Assembly: GCA_009778945.1 (NCBI GenBank)
Contig: WRFF01000117.1
Coordinates: 1-5,397 of the forward strand
Source of the DNA: Clostridiales bacterium
Lineage (GTDB): Bacteria; Bacillota; Clostridia; Peptostreptococcales; Anaerovoracaceae
Length of the DNA: 5,397 bases
Reading direction: 5' to 3'
The translations under genes were made by a program, and so were the position numbers. How positions within the stretch are numbered: the first letter of the stretch is position 1; each line of letters opens with the position of its first letter. The notes below the pieces were generated by a model. It had not been told where the DNA came from, did not search any database, and worked only from the letters and a program-made list of their open reading frames with translations. Shown here one piece after another: positions 1-4,156 of the stretch.

Positions 1-102
1 ATGAACCAGCTCCCGTTTATCGGGCTGATCATTCTGATGGCCGGCGCGCTTGCCGCCTTCATCGTGGTGAAATCCCGCAAAAGGGAGTACTACGGCAGAT
101 AA
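1..102 (+). CDS. C-terminal end of a cell-surface protein (partial, cut by left edge)
   Basis: Frame 1 is open from the first base and ends at TAA (100-102), giving the last 33 residues of a protein. They form one hydrophobic segment (about residues 5-22, LPFIGLIILMAGALAAFIVV) followed by a basic tail, KSRKREYYGR. A membrane span plus a short Lys/Arg tail is the usual end of a sortase substrate, and the start MNQLPFIG resembles the residues that commonly follow an LPxTGD motif in such proteins. The sorting motif itself would lie just left of the window and is not seen, so sortase anchoring is inferred. The ATG at position 1 is probably an internal Met: no upstream sequence is available to test it as a start, and a free 33-aa membrane peptide is the less likely reading. 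The neighbouring gene also encodes a surface protein, which suggests a small surface-protein cluster. Confidence 0.6.
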   Translation: MNQLPFIGLIILMAGALAAFIVVKSRKREYYGR

Positions 103-145
103 GCGGACAAAAGGAAAGTTATAGCAAATAAGCAAAGTTTGAAAT

Positions 146-173
146 GGGCTGCGCCTTGAGAAAGGCGCAGCCC
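146..173 (+). terminator. GC-rich stem-loop between two surface-protein genes; possible terminator or processing hairpin
   Basis: GGGCTGCGCC (146-155) is perfectly complementary to GGCGCAGCCC (164-173). Two more T-A pairs extend the stem to 12 bp, closed by a GAGA loop (158-161), which fits the GNRA class. The 3' flank is GGATGAGGATG, with no T-run, so it is not a standard intrinsic terminator on the plus strand. It could weakly terminate or attenuate transcription, protect a 3' end, or form part of the 5' leader of the gene starting at 202. The stem is clear; the role is inferred. Confidence 0.5.
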
Positions 174-186
174 GGATGAGGATGAG

Positions 187-194
187 AAAGGAGA
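187..194 (+). promoter_or_regulatory. Strong ribosome binding site that decides a GTG start
   Basis: AAAGGAGA lies 7 nt before the GTG at 202, close to ideal spacing for a Firmicutes Shine-Dalgarno sequence. The in-frame ATG codons at 235 and 241 have no comparable purine-rich site upstream, so GTG 202 is the preferred start. No convincing sigma-A promoter was found between 103 and 186, so the gene may be co-transcribed with the gene upstream. Confidence 0.75.
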
Positions 195-201
195 AGTCTC
201 T

Positions 202-1494
202 GTGGACACGGCGGCGAAAGTCGGCAGAAAAGCCATGTATATGGGAAGGCGAATCGGAAGATTGCTTGCGGCAGGCTTGGTTTTGGCCTGTGTGACCGGC
301 TTCCTGCAAACGCCGGCGGCGTATGCCGCCGCGACAAATCAGGTCACGCTGCCGGTCAGTCAGGTGTTTACGGCCGATGGTCTTTCAGCTCCGCCCAGCG
401 AGACTTTCACCTACCGGCTGACGCCGGAGACGGCGTCTGTCCCCATGCCCGCCGGCAGCGGCGCGGCAGGCTATACCTTTATCATAACCGGAACCGCGGA
501 CGCGCAGATCGGGCCGATTTATTACGACGACGCAGGTATCTATACTTATACGCTTGTTTGTGTGTCAACCGCGGCCGCGAACTATACCATAGACCGGCAG
601 GTCTACACCATCACCGTGTATATTCTGAATGGCAGCGCGCCAGTCACAGTCGCCTATCTCAGCGACGAAGACAAAGCGCCTGTGATATCCTTCAAGCAAA
701 TTTATAAGACGCCGGCTTCGAAAGAATGGACGGTGACCTTTGCGGACGGCAGGGGGGACACGCTGAAAACCGAGAAAGTTAAAGACGGCGGCGCCGCAAC
801 CGCACCGGGCAACCCCCAAAGGCCGGGCTATGTGTTTGCCGGCTGGGATAAGGATTACAGCCATATCACCAGCGATCTGACGGTGACGGCAAAATGGATC
901 CCCTGGTGGGGCGGCCCGGAAACACCGCAGCCGCCTGCTGTGCCTCCCCCTGCTTCTACGCCTCAAACCTCTGTAACGCCGCCGCCGATTACGCCGACAA
1001 TTACGCCGACACCGCCGCCCGTGGCGCAGCAGCCCGCTCCGATAGCCCCTATACCTACGCCCCAAACGGCGGGGCCGGTCTCCGGGCACACCTGGTCACT
1101 GTTCTCCTGTATGATGTCCGTTGCGGCTGCTTTAACGGCAATTCTGCTCCTCGTCTTTATGTATTTCCGCAGACGAAAATATGAGGAATATATGAAAGAA
1201 TTGGAAGATCAGGGTTTGCTGACGGACGATCGTATTGACAAGCTTGCCGAGCGCTGGAAACAAGGCAGGCTTCCGAGGGCCCTCGCAATCATCGCGGGTA
1301 TCGTCACGCCGATTATATGGCTGATCCTCGATCTGCCGCTCATCGGCATGGTGTGGATCGATCGCTCGACGCCGTGGATAACGCTTGTTTTCATCATCAC
1401 GATGACCTTGACGCTTGTCTTCAACATCCGCAAAAAGAATCCGGATGACGAAAATACGAAGGATGCCGATCTCAATCCGATATTCGTGAAATAA
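202..1494 (+). CDS. Secreted, membrane-anchored surface protein: Spy0128-like pilin domain, InlB B-repeat, Pro-rich stalk, three C-terminal TM segments
   Basis: This is a 430-aa modular surface protein of unknown specific function. Residues 1-42 are a signal peptide: a basic n-region (GRRIGR), a hydrophobic core (about 21-35) and a likely cut after Ala-Tyr-Ala (40-42). Residues about 46-168 resemble the Spy0128/FctA pilin isopeptide-linkage family: ETFTYRLTPE, PMPAG, GIYTYTL, then VYTITVYI and ISFKQIY. Residues about 175-232 are an InlB B-repeat (Listeria-Bacteroides repeat): WTVTFADG, then RPGYVFAGWDKDY, ending LTVTAKW. Residues about 238-292 are a Pro/Thr-rich stalk. TM segments follow at about 298-322, 359-378 and 392-409; the first two are separated by a charged cytoplasmic stretch (RRRKYEEYMKELEDQ), and the protein ends in a hydrophilic tail. 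This anchor differs from a sortase tail but resembles the C-termini of many clostridial surface proteins. The pilin-like domain seems to lack its cross-linking residues. A role in adhesion or envelope structure is inferred. There is no LPxTG motif. Modules are confident, function is not. Confidence 0.85.
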   Translation: MDTAAKVGRKAMYMGRRIGRLLAAGLVLACVTGFLQTPAAYAAATNQVTLPVSQVFTADGLSAPPSETFTYRLTPETASVPMPAGSGAAGYTFIITGTADAQIGPIYYDDAGIYTYTLVCVSTAAANYTIDRQVYTITVYILNGSAPVTVAYLSDEDKAPVISFKQIYKTPASKEWTVTFADGRGDTLKTEKVKDGGAATAPGNPQRPGYVFAGWDKDYSHITSDLTVTAKWIPWWGGPETPQPPAVPPPASTPQTSVTPPPITPTITPTPPPVAQQPAPIAPIPTPQTAGPVSGHTWSLFSCMMSVAAALTAILLLVFMYFRRRKYEEYMKELEDQGLLTDDRIDKLAERWKQGRLPRALAIIAGIVTPIIWLILDLPLIGMVWIDRSTPWITLVFIITMTLTLVFNIRKKNPDDENTKDADLNPIFVK

Positions 1495-1518
1495 GCTCTA
1501 AATTATCTTAACGAAGCA

Positions 1519-2679
1519 TCATTTCAGAATCCGCACCGCAATCACGCCGTCAAAGGTGAATGCCTTGCGGATGGCGTTTTCGTCTGCAGCCGAGTCCAAA
1601 TCGAGGATTGTGCACGCATAGTCCTTTGTACTCTTATTGACCAGGTTGCTGATATTGATGCCCATATCGCCGACAGTACCCGTGAGCCGGGACAGGATAT
1701 TCGGGATATTTCGATGCAGGACGCAGAGCCTCGGGCCTTCCGTAGCCTTCTTGCCGGCGAGTACCGTCGGGTAATTCACGGAATTTTCGATAACGCCGTC
1801 TTCCAGATAATTCATCACTTCGTTTACGGCCATGGCCGCGCAGTTTTCTTCGGACTCTTCGGTCGAGGCGCCGAGATGCGGGATCAGGATCGTTCCAAGC
1901 GCGCCGGCCATCTCGTCTGTCGGAAAGTCCGTGATATAGAGGCGGAGTTTTTTCTCCGCAAGCGCTTTCTTCACGTCCGCGGCGACGACCAAAGTGTCGC
2001 GCGAAAAATTGAGCAGCACCGCGTCGCTCTTCATCGTCTTAAGCAGTTCCTCGTTAAACATCCCCTTCGTTTCCTTCATCGCGGGCACATGGATCGTGAC
2101 ATAATCGCAGGCGGGCAGCATCGCTTCAAGCCTCTCAAAGATTTTCACTTTCGAGGATAAATCGTGCGCGGCGTTGACCGAAAGGTAGGGGTCGTAGCCT
2201 GCGACTCTCATGCCGAGGCGTTCCGCCGCGTTCGCGACCAGGACGCCGATAAAGCCGAGCCCGACGACGCCGAGCGTCATCCCCTTGATCTCATGGCCGG
2301 CAAACTGCGCCTTGCCCTTCTCTACTGCGTCTGCCACGCCTTCCTTCAGGGTCTTTCCCCATTCGACGGCTTCGATGAGATTTCGCGATCCGATCAGGAT
2401 GGAGGCGATCACGAGCTCCTTCACCGCGTTTGCGTTTGCGCCCGGCGTGTTGAAGACGACGATCCCCTTCTCGGCGCATTTCTCGAGCGGAATATTGTTT
2501 GTGCCCGCGCCTGCGCGCGCGATAGCCAGGAGTTCGTCCGAGAATTCCATCTCAAGCATATTCGCCGAGCGGACGAGGATCGCGTTGGCGGTTTGCAAAT
2601 CATCCGTGATCGAATAATTGTCGGTGAGGAGATTTGTCCCTTCCGACGATATTTTGTTGAGTGTTGCGATTTTGAACAT
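1519..2679 (-). CDS. serA: D-3-phosphoglycerate dehydrogenase with C-terminal ACT domain
   Basis: SerA oxidises 3-phosphoglycerate to 3-phosphohydroxypyruvate with NAD, the first committed step of serine synthesis, in the cytoplasm. The 386-aa product has the D-isomer 2-hydroxyacid dehydrogenase layout. The N-terminal substrate-binding part (1 to about 100) carries ILVRSAN and NTPGANANAV. The Rossmann domain has GLGFIG (140-145) and the ribose-binding Asp in GYDPY (D163). The catalytic set is Arg227 (NFSRD), probably Glu256 (DFPTDE) and His268 (HLGAST). A regulatory ACT domain fills about 317-386 (NIPNILSRLTGTVGDMGINI), so serine feedback is possible but not shown. Length suits the short clostridial type rather than E. 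coli SerA (410 aa). The reading frame stays open upstream to an ATG at 2778, but the family start MFKIATLNKIS and the SD AAAGGTG (minus strand, 2694-2688, spacer 8 nt) favour 2679. It is divergent from serC and converges on the surface gene. Confidence 0.95.
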   Translation of the reverse strand: MFKIATLNKISSEGTNLLTDNYSITDDLQTANAILVRSANMLEMEFSDELLAIARAGAGTNNIPLEKCAEKGIVVFNTPGANANAVKELVIASILIGSRNLIEAVEWGKTLKEGVADAVEKGKAQFAGHEIKGMTLGVVGLGFIGVLVANAAERLGMRVAGYDPYLSVNAAHDLSSKVKIFERLEAMLPACDYVTIHVPAMKETKGMFNEELLKTMKSDAVLLNFSRDTLVVAADVKKALAEKKLRLYITDFPTDEMAGALGTILIPHLGASTEESEENCAAMAVNEVMNYLEDGVIENSVNYPTVLAGKKATEGPRLCVLHRNIPNILSRLTGTVGDMGINISNLVNKSTKDYACTILDLDSAADENAIRKAFTFDGVIAVRILK

Positions 2680-2687
2680 GGCGTCCG

Positions 2688-2694
2688 CACCTTT
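2688..2694 (-). promoter_or_regulatory. serA ribosome binding site
   Basis: On the minus strand AAAGGTG lies 8 nt before the ATG at 2679. It supports this start over the in-frame ATG at 2721, which has its own weaker AAGG (2731-2728, spacer 6 nt) and would add 14 residues absent from typical family members. Confidence 0.65.
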
Positions 2695-2701
2695 CTGTAA
2701 T

Positions 2702-2770
2702 GGAGTTGCCACAGCGAACATAGTGTGCCTTGAGTTAGACTCGCCTGCGGCTTGCTGCTGCCGGAACTCC
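2702..2770 (-). promoter_or_regulatory. Candidate structured leader of serA
   Basis: In the minus-strand transcript, GGAGTT (2770-2765) can pair with AACTCC (2707-2702). This would close a domain holding three small hairpins: CGGC/GCCG with an 8-nt loop (2763-2748), GAGT/ACTC with a CTA triloop (2742-2732) and CACA/TGTG (2727-2724 with 2713-2710). The closing stem ends 22 nt before the serA start codon, so folding could influence access to the ribosome binding site. TGGCAAC (2711-2705) faintly recalls the T-box bulge sequence, but the rest of the T-box consensus is missing. The pairings were read by eye; the stems are short and may be chance. Confidence 0.3.
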
Positions 2771-2884
2771 TTATGCAAGGATTTCCGAACATTGATTTCG
2801 AGAAATCTACTGCATTATGAGTTATGGTAAAACTAAGAATACAGTATATCATATGCGATACGCGGCAGCAGCGAGGCAAAGCCG
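2748..2884. repeat. Split inverted repeat flanking the serA -10 element
   Basis: CGGCTTGCTGCTGCCG (2748-2763) is complementary to CGGCAGCAGC (2863-2872) plus AAGCCG (2879-2884), with six extra bases (2873-2878) inside the right arm, giving 16 paired positions. The arms are about 100 nt apart. The serA -10 element lies between them, with the right arm around its -35 zone, so the two arms would not be in the same transcript from that promoter. They may be paired protein-binding sites or remnants of a duplicated sequence. Confidence 0.4.
2843..2851 (-). promoter_or_regulatory. Putative serA promoter, extended -10
   Basis: The minus strand reads TGATATACT (2851-2843): TG, one base, then TATACT, which matches TATAAT at five of six positions. 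No good -35 box sits 17 nt upstream; the nearest TTG-type box, TTGCCT, is 25 nt away. The extended TG motif could compensate. Transcription would begin near 2836, giving a leader of about 157 nt before serA, unusually long for a simple promoter. Confidence 0.45.
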
Positions 2885-2891
2885 AGAGCTG

Positions 2892-2906
2892 GGCGACAGA
2901 GTCGCC
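2892..2906. repeat. Small perfect hairpin in the divergent intergenic region
   Basis: GGCGAC (2892-2897) and GTCGCC (2901-2906) are perfect complements around an AGA triloop. It lies between the two divergent promoters, outside both predicted transcripts, so it may be a DNA-level operator or an incidental palindrome. Confidence 0.4.
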
Positions 2907-2911
2907 TCATA

Positions 2912-2937
2912 TCCAAAGCGCTTGTCCAAAGCGTTGC
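2912..2937. repeat. Tandem 13-nt direct repeat next to the serC -35 box; candidate operator
   Basis: TCCAAAGCGCTTG (2912-2924) is followed directly by TCCAAAGCGTTGC (2925-2937). The first nine bases of each copy are identical. The first copy contains the 8-bp palindrome AAGCGCTT (2916-2923), and the second runs into the -35 box TTGCAA (2934-2939). This is where a regulator could contact or block RNA polymerase. The repeat is seen directly; binding is inferred. Confidence 0.5.
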
Positions 2938-2962
2938 AAACAGAACGACTTCGCAGTACAAT
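2934..2962 (+). promoter_or_regulatory. Putative sigma-A promoter for serC and the downstream mutase gene
   Basis: TTGCAA (2934-2939) and TACAAT (2957-2962) are separated by exactly 17 nt and match the sigma-A consensus at four and five of six positions. Transcription would start near 2969, leaving a leader of about 99 nt before serC. serC and the mutase gene, 3 nt apart, would share this transcript. Confidence 0.6.
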
Positions 2963-2983
2963 AAAATTCATTGGATTCTGCGG

Positions 2984-3039
2984 CCATTCGTACCGAATGG
3001 GCGAAAGGTCTCAAAGCGAGTGCCGAAGATTTATTCGGC
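2984..3039 (+). promoter_or_regulatory. Two hairpins in the serC leader
   Basis: CCATTCG (2984-2990) pairs with CGAATGG (2994-3000) around a TAC triloop. GCCGAA (3022-3027) pairs with TTCGGC (3034-3039) around a 6-nt loop and can be extended by G-U pairs. Neither is followed by a T-run, so they are not intrinsic terminators. The purine-rich serC ribosome binding site (AGAGAGG, 3056-3062) starts 17 nt after the second hairpin. I did not recognise a known riboswitch here; regulatory use is inferred. Confidence 0.35.
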
Positions 3040-3067
3040 GTTTCCATGAGCAGGAAGAGAGGAAATA

Positions 3068-4153
3068 ATGGCGAACAGGGTATACAATTTTTCAGCGGGG
3101 CCATCGATGCTTCCGGAGGAAGTCTTGAAAAAAGCGGCTGCGGAGATGCTCGATTATGAAGGCACGGGAATGTCCGTGAACGAAATGAGCCACCGCAGCA
3201 AGGCGTTTGAAAAGATCAACAACGATGCGCAGGCCAATCTGCGGACGCTGCTGTCCATCCCGGACGAGTACGACGTGCTCTTTGTGCAGGGCGGCGGGAC
3301 GCTTGCGTTCGCGATGATTCCGCTGAATCTCATGACGGGCAGCGGCAAGGCGGACTACAATATCACGGGCCAGTGGGCCGAGAAGGCGTACAAGGAAGCG
3401 CAGAAATTCGGTGACGTGCGTGCGATTGCGTCTTCCAAGGACGACAAATTTACCTATATCCCGAAATTCACCGCGGGCGATCTGCGGCCGGACATTGACT
3501 ATGTACACGTGACATGGAACAATACGATCTACGGCACGCACTATGCGTCGGTCCCGGATACGGGCGGCAGGACACTTGTTACGGATATGAGCAGCTCCAT
3601 TCTTTCGGAGAAAATCGACGTCTCGAAATTCGGCTGTATCTATGCGGGCTCGCAGAAAAATATTGCTCCGGCGGGGCTCACGATCATCATCGTGCGCAAG
3701 GATCTTGTCGGCAAAGCGGGGGAAAACATTCCGACCTATCTGGATTTCAAGATCCACGCGGAAAACGATTCGCTGTACAACACGCCGCCGGCCTGGTGCA
3801 TCTATATCGCGGGCGAGGTCTTCAAACATCTGCTCGAACGCGGCGGGGTCGAAGAGATGGAACGCGTCAACCGCGAGAAAGCCGGAAAATTGTACGCGTA
3901 TATCGACGGTAGCAAATTGTACCGCGCGCCGGCGGCTGCGGAGGACCGTTCGCTGATGAATGTTGTCTTTGTGACAGGCAACGAAGAGCTCGATAAGAAA
4001 TTTGTCGCGGAAGCAAAAGCGGAAGGGCTTGACCAGCTCTCCGGCCACCGGTCGATCGGCGGGATGCGCGCGAGCATCTACAACGCAATGCCGCCGGCGG
4101 GCGTGGATAAGCTGATTGGCTTTATGCGGAAATTTGAGAAAGAGAATAGCTGA
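3068..4153 (+). CDS. serC: Phosphoserine aminotransferase
   Basis: SerC is a PLP enzyme that converts 3-phosphohydroxypyruvate and glutamate to O-phosphoserine and 2-oxoglutarate, the second step of serine synthesis, in the cytoplasm. The 361-aa product matches the family's usual length (E. coli SerC is 362 aa). Landmarks in order: YNFSAGPSMLP (6-16), MSVNEMSHRS (35-44) with the substrate-binding His42-Arg43, GGGT (75-78) for cofactor phosphate, Trp103 stacking on the ring, NNTIYGT (151-157), Asp173 (TDMSSS) at the pyridine nitrogen, Lys197 (GSQKN) as Schiff-base lysine, YNTPP (237-241), and HRSIGGMRASIYNAMP (327-342) with conserved arginines. The residue roles come from family knowledge. The start is supported by AGAGAGG 5 nt upstream. 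It is divergent from serA, and the following mutase gene begins 3 nt after its stop, so the two are probably one operon. Confidence 0.96.
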   Translation: MANRVYNFSAGPSMLPEEVLKKAAAEMLDYEGTGMSVNEMSHRSKAFEKINNDAQANLRTLLSIPDEYDVLFVQGGGTLAFAMIPLNLMTGSGKADYNITGQWAEKAYKEAQKFGDVRAIASSKDDKFTYIPKFTAGDLRPDIDYVHVTWNNTIYGTHYASVPDTGGRTLVTDMSSSILSEKIDVSKFGCIYAGSQKNIAPAGLTIIIVRKDLVGKAGENIPTYLDFKIHAENDSLYNTPPAWCIYIAGEVFKHLLERGGVEEMERVNREKAGKLYAYIDGSKLYRAPAAAEDRSLMNVVFVTGNEELDKKFVAEAKAEGLDQLSGHRSIGGMRASIYNAMPPAGVDKLIGFMRKFEKENS

Positions 4154-4156
4154 TTC

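Noticed and set aside
280..300. Lipoprotein lipobox around Cys30 of the surface protein (Val-Leu-Ala-Cys)
   Set aside because: Leu at the -2 position is atypical, the sequence after the Cys is still hydrophobic, and a better signal peptidase I site (Ala-Tyr-Ala, residues 40-42) follows.
565..1089. A 174-codon Arg-rich open frame on the minus strand inside the surface-protein gene
   Set aside because: It is the mirror of the pilin-like, B-repeat and proline-rich region (Pro and Ala codons read as Arg and Gly) with no protein-like features.
2702..2770. A tRNA-like cloverleaf on the minus strand (closing stem, three hairpins, GTTCG)
   Set aside because: The acceptor stem is only six pairs, the arms do not have standard stem and loop sizes, no proper T-stem forms around GTTCG, and there is no CCA or credible anticodon loop.
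2969..3067. A known riboswitch (glycine, SAM or tetrahydrofolate type) in the serC leader
   Set aside because: A GCCGAAG string recalls the glycine aptamer, but it is just one arm of a simple hairpin and the other conserved core elements are missing.
2817..3068. An 83-codon plus-strand frame whose stop overlaps the serC start (TAATG), or a 23-codon leader peptide from ATG 2997
   Set aside because: The longer frame spans the likely serC promoter. Neither start has a Shine-Dalgarno site, and ATG 2997 is buried in a hairpin. The short peptide has only two serines, not a serine-run attenuator.
2971..3159. A 62-codon plus-strand frame from TTG 2971 with a fairly protein-like sequence
   Set aside because: It overlaps the serC coding region in another frame for about 90 nt, has no ribosome binding site, and the stop TAA at 2961 cuts it from anything upstream.
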